This document shows positions 55,048 to 63,455 of a DNA stretch of 64,000 nt, one piece after another (position 1 is the stretch's first letter; each line of letters opens with the position of its first letter). The notes under the pieces were generated by a model. The model was not told the DNA's origin and made no database searches. It saw only the letters and a list, made by a program, of their open reading frames with translations. Where the stretch lies: the NCBI RefSeq assembly GCF_013170845.1, contig NZ_CP033367.1, forward strand, positions 4,279,001 to 4,343,000, written 5' to 3'. The stretch comes from Mesorhizobium loti R88b (GTDB lineage: Bacteria > Pseudomonadota > Alphaproteobacteria > Rhizobiales > Rhizobiaceae). The translations under genes were made by a program, and so were the position numbers.

Positions 55048-55512
55048 TCAGGCCGTCGTGGTCTCGTCGACCGCCTTCGCCATGTCGACGAGCACCCAGC
55101 CTGGCCGATACGGATTGGGCCGGCGACCCGTTTCGCGATAGCCGTAGGCGAGATAGAGCGCGATGTTCCGTTCCATTTTCGCATTGGTGTAGAGCCGGAT
55201 CTCCGGCAGGCCCCACAGCCGAGCCTGCTGATCCGCGTGATTGAGCAGCTCTATGCCAAAACCCTTGCCCTGGAAGGCCGGCGACACCGCGACGGAGAAG
55301 ATCATGGCGTGATCCTCATGCCGCTCCAGTGTGAGCGCCCCGGCCAGTTCGCCGTCGCTCTCCAGCAGCCAGACCTCGCGGCCCTCGATGCGCGGGGCAT
55401 AGTCCTCGGTAACCGGGATCGGTGGCGCGTCGAGTATGGCGTTGTAGGGCGCGTAGGCCGCTTCGGTCAGCGCGACGATCGCGGCGAGATCTTCGGAGCG
55501 GGCAAGCCTCAT
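55048..55512 (-). CDS. GNAT family N-acetyltransferase
   Basis: The 154-residue acetyltransferase has the GNAT acetyl-CoA motif in FSVAVSPAFQGKGFGIELLNHADQQA (Q-x-x-G-x-G type) preceded by REVWLLESDGELAGALTLE, and ends with LGLPEIRLYTNAK-like and YLAYGYRETGRR elements typical of the fold (here LWGLPEIRLYTNAKMERN). The substrate is unknown. The start codon at 55512 overlaps the DUF302 gene stop by 4 bp, showing coupling with that gene. Confidence 0.9.
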   Translation of the reverse strand: MRLARSEDLAAIVALTEAAYAPYNAILDAPPIPVTEDYAPRIEGREVWLLESDGELAGALTLERHEDHAMIFSVAVSPAFQGKGFGIELLNHADQQARLWGLPEIRLYTNAKMERNIALYLAYGYRETGRRPNPYRPGWVLVDMAKAVDETTTA

Positions 55513-55919
55513 GATTGCTCCAGTCCAGCGGCAGCGGCGATCACCCTTTCCATGCCGGCGGCAATCGCCGCGACTGCGGCATGGCTGGCATCGCCCAGTC
55601 CATGGCGCTCGGCGATCCAGTTCGCATCATTGTAGGAAAGCCAGACCTTGCTGTCCTCATCCTCCCAGGCCAGCGCCTTTACCGGCAAGTCGATGCCGGC
55701 AAGCTGCTTGTCCTGCATCAGCGGCGTGCCACCTCTGGGGTTGCCGAAGATCAGCAGTTCGGTTGGCCGCAACGACGCGCCGACATCGCGCGCGCCGGCT
55801 GCATGATCGATGCGGGCAAACACAAGCAGGCCCGCGCGCTTGACCGCCTCAGCCAGGCGATCGACGGTTTCGCTTACACCAAAGCGGCTTTCGACCGTGA
55901 TGAGACCATTTTCAGCCAT
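55509..55919 (-). CDS. DUF302 domain protein
   Basis: The 136-residue soluble protein contains the DUF302 pattern: VESRFGVSETVDRLAEAVKR, LLVFARIDHAAGARDVG, TELLIFGNPRGGTPLM and DLPVKALAWEDEDSKVWLSYND. DUF302 is a small alpha/beta domain of unknown function. The start ATG (55919) shares a base with the uvrA stop (TGATG), and its own stop overlaps the GNAT start, so the three genes form one coupled series after uvrA. A GTG at 55922 is a less likely start. Confidence 0.88.
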   Translation of the reverse strand: MAENGLITVESRFGVSETVDRLAEAVKRAGLLVFARIDHAAGARDVGASLRPTELLIFGNPRGGTPLMQDKQLAGIDLPVKALAWEDEDSKVWLSYNDANWIAERHGLGDASHAAVAAIAAGMERVIAAAAGLEQS

Positions 55920-58840
55920 CACTCGGCCGCTTCGCGTTTGCCTCCGGGGCGGCGCTCCAGCAGTTCCTTGAGGAACTGCCCGGTGTAGCTGCGCTTTTCG
56001 CGCACGATGGCTTCCGGTGTGCCCTGGGCAACCAGTTCACCACCACCGTCGCCACCTTCCGGGCCGAGGTCGAGCACCCAGTCGGCGGTCTTGATCACTT
56101 CGAGATTGTGCTCGATAACCACCACCGTGTTGCCCTGGTCGACCAGTTCATGCAGCACTTCCAACAGCTTGGCGACGTCGTGGAAATGCAGGCCGGTGGT
56201 CGGCTCGTCGAGGATGTAGAGCGTCTTGCCGGTCGCCTTGCGCGACAGTTCCTTCGCCAGCTTGATACGCTGCGCTTCGCCGCCCGAAAGCGTCGTCGCC
56301 TGCTGGCCGATATGGATGTAGCCCAGCCCAACCTGCTTCAGCGTGTCGAGCTTGTCGCGCACGCCGGGCACGGCGGCGAAGAAATCGACGCCTTCCTCGA
56401 CCGTCATGTCGAGCACGTCGGCGATCGACTTGCCCTTGAACAGCACGTCGAGCGTCTCCCTGTTGTAGCGCTTGCCGTGGCAGACGTCGCAGGTAACGTA
56501 GACATCGGGCAGGAAGTGCATCTCGATCTTGATGACGCCGTCGCCCTGGCAGGCCTCACAGCGGCCACCCTTGACGTTGAACGAGAAGCGTCCCGGCTGA
56601 TAGCCGCGCGCCTTGGCTTCGGGCAGACCGGCGAACCAGTCGCGGATCGGCGTGAAGGCGCCGGTGTAGGTGGCCGGGTTCGAACGCGGCGTGCGGCCGA
56701 TCGGCGACTGGTCGATGTCGATGACCTTGTCGAGGAATTCCAGGCCCTCGATGCGGTCATGCTCGGCCGGATGCTCGCGCGAACCCATGATGCGGCGCGA
56801 GGCCGCCTTGAACAGCGTCTCGATCAGGAAGGTCGATTTGCCACCGCCCGACACACCGGTGACGGCGGTGAAGGTGCCGAGCGGGATTTCGGCGGTGACA
56901 TTCTTCAGATTGTTGCCGCGCGCGCCGACGACCTTCAGCCGACGGCCCTTCTTCGCCTCACGCCGTACACCAGGTGTGGCGACTTCAAGCGCGCCCGACA
57001 GATATTTGCCGGTGATCGAATTGGGATTGGCCATCACCTGCTGCGGCGTGCCCTGGGCGATGATCTCGCCGCCATGGATGCCGGCGGCCGGGCCCATGTC
57101 GACGACATAGTCGGCATGCAGGATGGCGTCCTCGTCATGCTCGACGACGATCACCGTGTTGCCGATGTCGCGCAAATGCTTCAGCGTATCGAGCAGGCGG
57201 GCGTTGTCGCGTTGGTGCAGGCCGATCGACGGCTCGTCCAGCACATAGAGAACGCCGGTGAGGCCAGAGCCGATCTGCGATGCCAGCCGGATGCGCTGGC
57301 TTTCGCCGCCCGACAGCGTGCCGGAATTGCGCGACAGCGTCAGATAGTCGAGCCCGACATCGTTGAGGAAGCGCAGCCGCTCGCGGATTTCCTTGAGCAC
57401 GCGCACCGCGATCTCGTTCTGCTGGGCGTTGAGATGTGGCGGCAGGTCGGTGAACCACTGGTCGGCTTTGCGGATCGAAAGCTCGGTGACTTCGCCGATA
57501 TGTTTTCCAGCGATTTTCACCGCCAGCGACTCAGGCTTCAGCCGATAGCCCTTGCAGACAGGGCAGGGCGTCGCCGACATGAAGCGCTCGATCTCCTCGC
57601 GCATCCAGGCGGATTCGGTCTCTTTCCAGCGCCGCTCGAGATTGGGGATGACGCCTTCGAAAGTCTTGGTCGTCTTGTAGGAGCGCAGCCCGTCATCATA
57701 CTGGAAGGTGACTTCGCGCTCGCCGGTGCCGCGCAGGATCGCGTCCTGGGCTTCTGTGCTCAAATCCTTGAACTTGTCGCTGAGCTTGAAATTGTAAGCC
57801 TTGCCCAATGCTTCGAGGGTCTGCACGTAATAGGGCGAAGTCGACTTCGCCCACGGGCTGACGGCGCCGTCACGCAGCGACACGTTCTCGTCGGGCACGA
57901 CGAGGTTGGGATCGATGGCGCGCTGGCTGCCGAGCCCGTCGCAGGTCGGGCAAGCGCCGAACGGATTGTTGAACGAGAACAGCCTGGGCTCGATCTCCGG
58001 AATGGTGAAGCCGGACACCGGACAAGCAAATTTCTCCGAGAACAGGATGCGCTCATGCGTCTCGTTCTTGGATTTGTTGACCGAATCCTCGCCGGTTTGG
58101 CTCGAATCGAGCGGCTTGTCGGCGAATTCGGCCACCGCAAGGCCGTCGGCGAGCTTCAGCGCTGTTTCGATGGAATCTGCAAGCCTTGTCGCCAGATCGC
58201 CGCGCACCACGATGCGGTCGACGACGACGTCGAGATCATGTTTGTACTTCTTGTCCAGCGCCGGAACATCGGCGATTTCGTAAAAGACGCCATCGACCTT
58301 GACGCGCTGAAAGCCTTTCTTCTGCAGTTCCAGCAATTCCTTGCGGTACTCGCCCTTACGGCCGCGCACGATCGGCGCCAGGATGAACAGGCGCGTGCCT
58401 TCCTCGACCGCCAACACGCGGTCGACCATCTGCGAAACCGTCTGGCTCTCGATCGGCAGGCCGGTGGCCGGCGAATAGGGGATGCCGACACGCGCAAACA
58501 GCAGGCGCATGTAGTCGTAGATCTCGGTGACGGTGCCGACCGTCGAGCGCGGGTTCTTCGATGTCGTCTTCTGCTCGATGGAGATGGCAGGCGACAGGCC
58601 GTCGATCTGGTCGACATCAGGCTTCTGCATCATTTCGAGGAATTGCCGGGCATAGGCCGACAGGCTCTCGACATAGCGGCGCTGGCCTTCGGCGTAGATG
58701 GTGTCGAAGGCGAGCGACGATTTGCCGGAGCCCGACAGGCCGGTCATGACAATCAGGCTGTCACGCGGCAGGTCGAGATCGACATTCTTCAGATTGTGTT
58801 CGCGCGCCCCGCGAATGGAAAGGTATTTATGGTCGGCCAT
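55919..58840 (-). CDS. uvrA: Excinuclease ABC subunit A
   Basis: UvrA is the damage-recognition ATPase of nucleotide excision repair. The 973-residue protein has two ABC ATPase units: Walker [10 protein letters not shown] near the N-terminus and GVSGGGKST in the second half; signatures [12 protein letters not shown] and [12 protein letters not shown]; Walker [11 protein letters not shown] and LDEPTTGLH. The C-terminal zinc finger is intact (CEACQGDG ... CDVCHG). The first zinc module reads CPVSG ... CPTCDG: one Cys is Ser. ATG 58840 ([16 protein letters not shown]) is the family start; an ATG at 58897 is also in frame. A LexA box lies about 150 bp upstream. Confidence 0.97.
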   Translation of the reverse strand: MADHKYLSIRGAREHNLKNVDLDLPRDSLIVMTGLSGSGKSSLAFDTIYAEGQRRYVESLSAYARQFLEMMQKPDVDQIDGLSPAISIEQKTTSKNPRSTVGTVTEIYDYMRLLFARVGIPYSPATGLPIESQTVSQMVDRVLAVEEGTRLFILAPIVRGRKGEYRKELLELQKKGFQRVKVDGVFYEIADVPALDKKYKHDLDVVVDRIVVRGDLATRLADSIETALKLADGLAVAEFADKPLDSSQTGEDSVNKSKNETHERILFSEKFACPVSGFTIPEIEPRLFSFNNPFGACPTCDGLGSQRAIDPNLVVPDENVSLRDGAVSPWAKSTSPYYVQTLEALGKAYNFKLSDKFKDLSTEAQDAILRGTGEREVTFQYDDGLRSYKTTKTFEGVIPNLERRWKETESAWMREEIERFMSATPCPVCKGYRLKPESLAVKIAGKHIGEVTELSIRKADQWFTDLPPHLNAQQNEIAVRVLKEIRERLRFLNDVGLDYLTLSRNSGTLSGGESQRIRLASQIGSGLTGVLYVLDEPSIGLHQRDNARLLDTLKHLRDIGNTVIVVEHDEDAILHADYVVDMGPAAGIHGGEIIAQGTPQQVMANPNSITGKYLSGALEVATPGVRREAKKGRRLKVVGARGNNLKNVTAEIPLGTFTAVTGVSGGGKSTFLIETLFKAASRRIMGSREHPAEHDRIEGLEFLDKVIDIDQSPIGRTPRSNPATYTGAFTPIRDWFAGLPEAKARGYQPGRFSFNVKGGRCEACQGDGVIKIEMHFLPDVYVTCDVCHGKRYNRETLDVLFKGKSIADVLDMTVEEGVDFFAAVPGVRDKLDTLKQVGLGYIHIGQQATTLSGGEAQRIKLAKELSRKATGKTLYILDEPTTGLHFHDVAKLLEVLHELVDQGNTVVVIEHNLEVIKTADWVLDLGPEGGDGGGELVAQGTPEAIVREKRSYTGQFLKELLERRPGGKREAAE

Positions 58841-58991
58841 CGCCGGTCGCCGCCTCAAATCTGGAATTCGTGGGATTGGCGGGTTTTTCCCGGCCATCCC
58901 CTATGTAGGTGTTTTTGCCGCCACGTCGAGAGACGCCACAATTCTCGACGAATTCGTTTAACCGTCTTTCGCGCGAGGGGGCAAGCGGAAA

Positions 58992-59006
58992 GAACAAAGG
59001 CCGAAC
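58992..59006 (-). promoter_or_regulatory. LexA (SOS) box upstream of uvrA
   Basis: GAAC-AAAGGCC-GAAC fits the alphaproteobacterial SOS box GTTC-N7-GTTC read on the opposite strand. It is 152 bp upstream of the chosen uvrA start and predicts LexA repression and induction by DNA damage. Confidence 0.8.
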
Positions 59007-59534
59007 ACGCTCCTGACAAATCCTGTGTACCAGCCCGGCTCCGCCATGTGTCCCGCGATCACTTTTTTCCGTAACCGGCTATTGAAGGTTGACGTCTCCG
59101 ACTCAGGGGAGCAGTCTCCAAAAGTCAAACTAAGCCGGCCGTCTTTTGATGGCCTCGCCGCCCAGGGGGCGGTCTGCGAGACGCCGCAGGCATCTGCGAT
59201 TTGTGCTTCGGGACGACAATGTCGCAACGGACAGAGGAGCGGAGCCATGACGCCACCTGACAGTCCCCTAGGGTTCCAGGTATCACTGGAGCCGCGGCAG
59301 GCATAAGTGCCAGGGCCGAGCGTTTGCGCCGCCCGACAAACCGTGACCTGCCGTATCCCCCAAAAATCAGAGACTGCTAGTCGGATCGTCGGCTGACGCC
59401 GCGAAGCATCCGAAATCAAACGCCGGCAGTACACTCCCGGCAAAAATGGATTTGATATCCAGACAAGCCCCGTCCGTTTGCCTAGGCACGGCGGGGCTGA
59501 TTTTTTGGGGAATGGCTGGCCTGGCGGAGGCAGC
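59007..59534. other. Non-coding stretch upstream of uvrA; possible structured transcript
   Basis: About 530 bp shows no convincing gene. Frames on both strands (93 codons on +, 224 on -) give unprotein-like sequence rich in Pro/Ser/Arg. The + strand holds inverted elements: CGGCAGG (59294-59300) with CCTGCCG (59347-59353), a GCCGG...CCGGC hairpin near 59421-59440, TGGAT...ATCCA near 59447-59461, then a terminator at 59466-59506. This arrangement is what a small RNA transcribed rightward would look like, but no known RNA family was recognised (tmRNA and tRNA looked for and not found). Confidence 0.4.
59466..59506 (+). terminator. Rho-independent terminator with no assigned upstream gene
   Basis: AGCCCCGTC (59466-59474) pairs with GGCGGGGCT (59490-59498; includes one G-T wobble), followed by TGA and six T residues (59501-59506). 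The T-run is only on the + strand, so it should end a rightward transcript from the unassigned region, not the leftward flanking genes. Confidence 0.75.
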
Positions 59535-59834
59535 TTACCGCCGAGGCTTGAACCCACCCGTGGCAGCGTCGATCGTGATGCTACCGGAAATCCTGAGATC
59601 GGTATTGCCGATCTTGAACGTGCCGTTTCCATCGCTTGGAAACGCGTCGTCCGGTTCCGGCACCGGAGCCGGTTTGGCGATGCGATAATCGCCGGTCACA
59701 CCAGGCAGGGCGCCTTTCTGCGCCGATGATGAGGCGTCCTCGCCGAGTGCCGTGCCAGACGCAAGGCCAGCAATAGCGATTACTGCAGCCGCGATAAGGC
59801 TACGGGATGCTCTGAAGGGATGAGTGTCGGTCAT
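59535..59834 (-). CDS. Small exported protein of unknown function
   Basis: The 99-residue precursor has a signal peptide (SRSLIAAAVIAIAGLASGTALG). A short mature part of about 70 residues contains DAFPSDGNGTFKIGNTDLRISGSITIDAATGG, a beta-like pattern. It is not recognised as a named family. ATG 59834 is preferred to the GTG at 59861, giving a standard-length signal. It lies 88 bp upstream (in reading direction downstream) of clpP on the same strand and may be cotranscribed with it. Confidence 0.65.
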   Translation of the reverse strand: MTDTHPFRASRSLIAAAVIAIAGLASGTALGEDASSSAQKGALPGVTGDYRIAKPAPVPEPDDAFPSDGNGTFKIGNTDLRISGSITIDAATGGFKPRR

Positions 59835-59922
59835 TCCAGGATTATAGGGATGAGCCGCCACCGGAACCAGACAGGTATCGTCAAATCTTCGACAGCGGCC
59901 AGGAATCCCATGTCGCTTTAGC

Positions 59923-60528
59923 CTATGCCGCTTTCTTGCGGGTGTCGAAGACGTGGTCCACGATGCCCCATGCCTGGGCTTCGCGGGCCGTCATGAAATG
60001 GTCGCGGTCCAGCGTGCGCTCGACCTCTTCATAGCTGCGGCCGCAATGCTGGGCATAGAGCTCCGCCATATGGCGTTTGGTCTTGCCGATGCGCTCCGCA
60101 TGGCGCTGAATGTCGGAAGCCTGGCCCTGGAAGCCGCCCAGCGGCTGATGCAGCAGGATGGTGGCGTTGGGCAGCGCGATGCGGCGCCCCGCCGTGCCGG
60201 CCATCAGCAGGAACGACCCCATCGACGCGGCAAAACCCATGCACACGGTCGACACCGGGCAACTGATATATTGCATCGTGTCGTAGATGGCGAACCCGCT
60301 GGTCACCACGCCGCCTGGCGAGTTGATGTAGAGCGAGATCTCCTTGTCGGGATTGTCTGACTCCAGCGACAGAAGCTGCCCGCAGACCAGCGCCGAGACG
60401 TCGTCGTTGATCTCGCCATTGATGAACACGATGCGCTCGCGCAGCAGCCGCGAGAAAATGTCGAAGGCGCGCTCGCCGCGGCTCGATTGCTCGATCACCA
60501 TCGGCACCAGACTGGCAATACCGCTCAT
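59923..60528 (-). CDS. clpP: ATP-dependent Clp protease proteolytic subunit (ClpP paralogue)
   Basis: This 201-residue serine protease subunit would form a 14-mer barrel and work with an AAA+ unfoldase. The triad is visible: Ser102 in [13 protein letters not shown], His127 in LLHQPLGG and Asp176 in [29 protein letters not shown] is the conserved oxyanion region. In most bacteria the main clpP precedes clpX and lon; here neither is adjacent, so this is probably the second ClpP copy found in rhizobia. The SRPBCC gene lies 21 bp upstream on the same strand. Confidence 0.94.
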   Translation of the reverse strand: MSGIASLVPMVIEQSSRGERAFDIFSRLLRERIVFINGEINDDVSALVCGQLLSLESDNPDKEISLYINSPGGVVTSGFAIYDTMQYISCPVSTVCMGFAASMGSFLLMAGTAGRRIALPNATILLHQPLGGFQGQASDIQRHAERIGKTKRHMAELYAQHCGRSYEEVERTLDRDHFMTAREAQAWGIVDHVFDTRKKAA

Positions 60529-60549
60529 TTTTTGTCTCCGATTCCGTGT

Positions 60550-61020
60550 TCAGGCCGCGCGCAGCAGAAGGTGCGGTGTGTTGGCGGCGATGGGCTTTCC
60601 AGTACCGCTCAAACCCAGCGAGAGCCGGCAGCCGGCGCCCGCCATGGCAACAGCAGGCATCGCTTTCCCGGCAAAGCCGTCATGGACGATGCGCAGATGC
60701 GTGCCGCCGGAAACGGTGCGGGCGAGTGTGAAGGTAACGGTGCTGTCGAGCGGGTCCTGTCGCGACGCATCGCGTGGCTGCTCGCGCCAGGAATAGCGCA
60801 ATAGGCGTTCCGGCTCGGCGTCGAGGATTTCACATTCAATCGCGGTGTCCGGCCCGGCAAAGGTAAAATTGCCGCCGGCTTGCGGTTTGATGTCGTTCGG
60901 CATCATCCAGGCGGCAAGCAGTTCCGGCACGGTCAGCGCTCGCCATACCTTTTCCGGAGGTTCAGCGAGATCGTATTCGAACTCGAGCGCATCGGCGGCG
61001 ATTTCGTTTTTGCTGTTCAT
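60550..61020 (-). CDS. SRPBCC domain protein (AHSA1-like)
   Basis: The 156-residue protein has the SRPBCC/AHSA1 start EFEYDLAEPPEKVWRALTVPELLAAWM, the GGNFTFAG hinge and beta strands ERLLRYSWRE, DSTVTFTLAR and GTHLRIVHDGF, making a hydrophobic ligand pocket. The C-terminal about 25 residues depart from the usual final helix (LLLRAA end), so the tail may be altered. ATG 61020 overlaps the ArsR stop by 4 bp (ATGA), and such ArsR-SRPBCC pairs are a frequent unit. The ligand is unknown. Confidence 0.85.
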   Translation of the reverse strand: MNSKNEIAADALEFEYDLAEPPEKVWRALTVPELLAAWMMPNDIKPQAGGNFTFAGPDTAIECEILDAEPERLLRYSWREQPRDASRQDPLDSTVTFTLARTVSGGTHLRIVHDGFAGKAMPAVAMAGAGCRLSLGLSGTGKPIAANTPHLLLRAA

Positions 61021-61331
61021 TGATCCATGTCTTTCAAAACCGTCTTCAGCTTTTCGATGCGCTCCGGCCAGAAGGTCCGGTAGCGGTCGATCCAGGAGAG
61101 CAAGGGAGCAAGTCCCTGCGGATCGGCGCGATAATAGGCGTTGCGGCCGGCCCGCCGCTCGACCACCAGGCCGGCGCCACGCAGCACCGCCAGATGCTGC
61201 GACACGGCCGGTTGCGATACCGTCAGGCCGCTGCGTAATTCCGACACGCTCATCTCGGCTGCGGCGAGACGCTCGAAGACGGCGCGGCGCGTCGGGTCGG
61301 CCAGGGCGCGGAAAATCTCTGCTTCGATCAT
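61017..61331 (-). CDS. ArsR-family transcriptional regulator
   Basis: The 104-residue winged helix-turn-helix protein shows IFRALADPTRRAVFERLAA, ELRSGLTVSQPAVSQHLAVL (recognition helix) and LVVERRAGRNAYYRADPQGL (wing). It lacks the CxC metal motif of ArsR/SmtB metal sensors and belongs to the non-metal subgroup found upstream of SRPBCC genes. It probably represses its own operon. Its stop overlaps the SRPBCC start (ATGA), indicating coupled translation. Confidence 0.92.
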   Translation of the reverse strand: MIEAEIFRALADPTRRAVFERLAAAEMSVSELRSGLTVSQPAVSQHLAVLRGAGLVVERRAGRNAYYRADPQGLAPLLSWIDRYRTFWPERIEKLKTVLKDMDQ

Positions 61332-61441
61332 GACAAAAGCATAAGTCGATACTTATCAATTTGGCAAGTGCTGTTTTGAAACCCATATGATGGCCTCGGT
61401 CATTGCTGCCATTCCTTGACAATCAGCGGTGATGCATATAG

Positions 61442-61456
61442 GAACGAAAAGGGAAC
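61442..61456 (+). promoter_or_regulatory. LexA (SOS) box upstream of ssb
   Basis: GAAC-GAAAAGG-GAAC is the same 4-7-4 direct repeat as the element before uvrA. It lies 102 bp upstream of the ssb start, in the 227-bp gap between the ArsR gene and ssb. Confidence 0.8.
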
Positions 61457-61558
61457 AAAAACCTTGTGGGAAAAGCCAGCCTTAGCAGGCGGCGGACGTC
61501 TGCAACCTGTAAGGTGCTGCGACAAAATTTAGTTTTCGGATGAGCGCGGAGAAATATC

Positions 61559-62080
61559 ATGGCGGGTAGCGTCAACAAGGTCATTCTGGTCGGCAATCTC
61601 GGCGCCGACCCTGAAATCCGGCGCCTGAACTCGGGCGAGCCGGTCGTCAACATCCGCATCGCCACGTCGGAAAGCTGGCGCGACAAGAATTCCGGCGAGC
61701 GCAAGGAAAAGACCGAGTGGCACAATGTCGTCATTTTCAATGAGGGCATCGCCAAGGTGGCCGAGCAGTATTTGAAGAAGGGCATGAAGGTCTATGTCGA
61801 GGGCCAGTTGCAGACGCGCAAATGGCAGGACCAGACCGGTGCCGACAAGTACACGACAGAAGTCGTGCTGCAGAAATTCCGTGGCGAGCTGCAGATGCTC
61901 GACGCGCGCGGTCAGGGCGAGGGCGGTCAGGTCGGCGGCTATGCCGGTGGCGGCAGCAGCCGTGGTTCCGATTTCGGCCAGTCCAGCCCAAGCGAGAGCT
62001 TCAACCGTGGCGGCAGCGCTCCCAGGGGCGGTGGCGGTGGCGGTTCGTCGCGCGAGCTGGACGACGAGATTCCGTTCTGA
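61559..62080 (+). CDS. ssb: Single-stranded DNA-binding protein
   Basis: SSB protects single-stranded DNA in replication, repair and recombination. The 173-residue protein has the OB fold ([55 protein letters not shown]), a Gly/Ser-rich flexible linker (about residues 115-165) and the acidic interaction tip DDEIPF at the C-terminus. ATG 61559 has GGAGA six bases upstream. It is monocistronic, with a LexA box upstream and a terminator 40 bp after the stop. Confidence 0.97.
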   Translation: MAGSVNKVILVGNLGADPEIRRLNSGEPVVNIRIATSESWRDKNSGERKEKTEWHNVVIFNEGIAKVAEQYLKKGMKVYVEGQLQTRKWQDQTGADKYTTEVVLQKFRGELQMLDARGQGEGGQVGGYAGGGSSRGSDFGQSSPSESFNRGGSAPRGGGGGGSSRELDDEIPF

Positions 62081-62120
62081 TCGAAGCAATACCAACGGCT
62101 GACATCGAGTGATCAATATG

Positions 62121-62153
62121 CCCCGAGGGTCCTGCATGGACTTTCGGGGTTTT
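62121..62153 (+). terminator. Rho-independent terminator of ssb
   Basis: A 12-bp stem (CCCCGAGGGTCC / GGACTTTCGGGG, two G-T wobbles, 5-base loop) is followed by four T residues, 40 bp after the ssb stop. Confidence 0.8.
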
Positions 62154-62157
62154 GCGT

Positions 62158-62194
62158 TGTTGATTTGGGATCAAGAATGTTGATCTGGGATCAA
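62158..62194 (+). promoter_or_regulatory. Tandem dyad repeats upstream of the OsmC gene
   Basis: TGTTGATTTGGGATCAA (62158-62174) and TGTTGATCTGGGATCAA (62178-62194) are direct repeats with one mismatch and a 20-bp period. Each contains a TTGAT-N5-ATCAA dyad. They end 20 bp before the OsmC start and look like a double operator on one DNA face. Confidence 0.6.
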
Positions 62195-62214
62195 AGGACT
62201 GAAAGGGCAGAGCG

Positions 62215-62640
62215 ATGAAGGCACGGGTGAAATGGGTCGAAGAGCGCACCTTCGTCGGCGAGTCCGGCAGCGGCCACAAGATCGTGCTGGGCACAGCCTC
62301 CAGCCCTGACGGCAAGACGCCGGGGCCAAGCCCGATGGAACTGATGTTGATCGGCACCGGCAGCTGTTCGGCCTATGATGTCGTCCATATCCTCGAGAAG
62401 GGCCGCGAGGCGGTCGAGGACTGCGTCGTCGAACTCGATGCCGACCGGGCCGAGACCGATCCAAGGGTGTTCACACGCATCCACATGCATTTCATCGTCA
62501 GGGGCCGGGCGCTGTCGTCGGACAAGGTCAAGCGGGCGATCGATCTGTCGATCGAAAAATACTGCTCGGCCTCCGCCATGATGGCCAAGACGGCCACGAT
62601 CACGCATGATTTTGAAGTGATTGATACGGCAGCGAAGTGA
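62215..62640 (+). CDS. OsmC family protein
   Basis: The 141-residue protein has OsmC-fold features: GESGSGHKIVLG, PSPMELMLIGTGSCSAYDVVHIL with a central cysteine (CSAYDV) in the peroxidase-like position, FTRIHMHFIVRG, and AIDLSIEKYCSASAMMAKTATI with the second cysteine. The two cysteines (GSCS and YCSA) are those used in hydroperoxide reduction in OsmC/Ohr-type enzymes; this subgroup is YhfA-like, and its substrate is unproven. AAGGG precedes the ATG, and tandem dyads lie in the leader. Confidence 0.9.
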   Translation: MKARVKWVEERTFVGESGSGHKIVLGTASSPDGKTPGPSPMELMLIGTGSCSAYDVVHILEKGREAVEDCVVELDADRAETDPRVFTRIHMHFIVRGRALSSDKVKRAIDLSIEKYCSASAMMAKTATITHDFEVIDTAAK

Positions 62641-62664
62641 GGGCAGTAGGGCAGGGACTACCGC

Positions 62665-63294
62665 TCAACCCGCCATCAGCGCCTTGATGCCATCCGCCAC
62701 GAACTGCACGGCGAGCGCCGCCAGAATGACCCCCAACAGGCGGGTCAGGATCGAGCGGCCGGTCTGGCCGAGGATGCGGTCGATGCGCTCCGACAGCACG
62801 AACACCAGATAGGTGATGGCGAGGCAGACGAAGATGATGCCGACCAGTGCGGCTTGCGCGGCAAAACCCTGAAACGAGCCGGAGAGCAGCACCGTCGCCG
62901 AAATGGCGCCGGGACCGGCGATCAGCGGGATCGCCAGCGGGAAGGCGGCGATGTTGTGGATCATGTCCTTGGTGATGGCGACGTCGCCGATCTTCTCCTT
63001 GCGATCCTGCCGGCGCTCGAACACCATTTCGAAGGCGATGAAGAAGAGCAAAAAGCCGCCGGCGACACGGAAGGCCGGCAGTGTGATGCCGAACACCGAC
63101 AGGATCGATGCGCCGGCGACTGCAAACAGCGCCATCACTAGGAAACCGATGATCGAGGCGCGAACAGAGACTTGCCGGCGCTCCTCGCGGTTCATGCCGC
63201 GTGTCACGGCGAGAAACAGCGGCGCCAGCCCGGGCGGATCAATGGTCACGAGAATGGTGACGAAGGCATTGAACAGGCTGTCGAAACTCGGCAT
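62665..63294 (-). CDS. MarC family integral membrane protein
   Basis: The 209-residue protein has six hydrophobic helices. Signatures are FVTILVTIDPPGLAPLFLAVTRG near the N-terminus and AFPLAIPLIAGPGAISATVLL in the middle, characteristic of MarC/UPF0056, a family once linked to antibiotic resistance but without a confirmed transport function. GGGAGGG six bases before ATG 63294 supports the start. It is convergent with the OsmC gene, 24 bp between stops. Confidence 0.92.
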   Translation of the reverse strand: MPSFDSLFNAFVTILVTIDPPGLAPLFLAVTRGMNREERRQVSVRASIIGFLVMALFAVAGASILSVFGITLPAFRVAGGFLLFFIAFEMVFERRQDRKEKIGDVAITKDMIHNIAAFPLAIPLIAGPGAISATVLLSGSFQGFAAQAALVGIIFVCLAITYLVFVLSERIDRILGQTGRSILTRLLGVILAALAVQFVADGIKALMAG

Positions 63295-63455
63295 CGCTGA
63301 CCCTCCCGCCGGGCCGAGCCCGCACCACGGTATTGGTAGAGCAAAGCGGGAGCACTGAAAACAGGCTCTGGCCGTGAAATGCCAGGCTCAGCCTTTATGC
63401 TGGTGGGACAGCGCGAAGGATCGTTACCTACTATTTCGATAGACTTTTCAAAAGC

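Noticed and set aside
56108..59074. 988-codon open frame on the + strand opposite uvrA
   Set aside because: It mirrors uvrA codon by codon, is extremely rich in Asp/Arg/His/Val with no motif, and runs through the uvrA promoter region. It is a GC-driven shadow.
59007..59534. Permuted tmRNA (ssrA) in the uvrA upstream gap
   Set aside because: No rhizobial tag-peptide coding sequence and no acceptor-type stem with a T-loop could be found.
58958..59632. 224-codon open frame on the - strand between uvrA and the small exported protein gene
   Set aside because: Pro/Ser/Arg-rich sequence without protein-like periodicity; it overlaps the better exported-protein gene in another frame and covers the uvrA LexA box.
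62158..62194. FNR/FixK boxes upstream of osmC
   Set aside because: The half-sites TTGAT and ATCAA are there, but the spacer is five bases, not the four required by the canonical box, in both copies. Reported only as tandem dyads.
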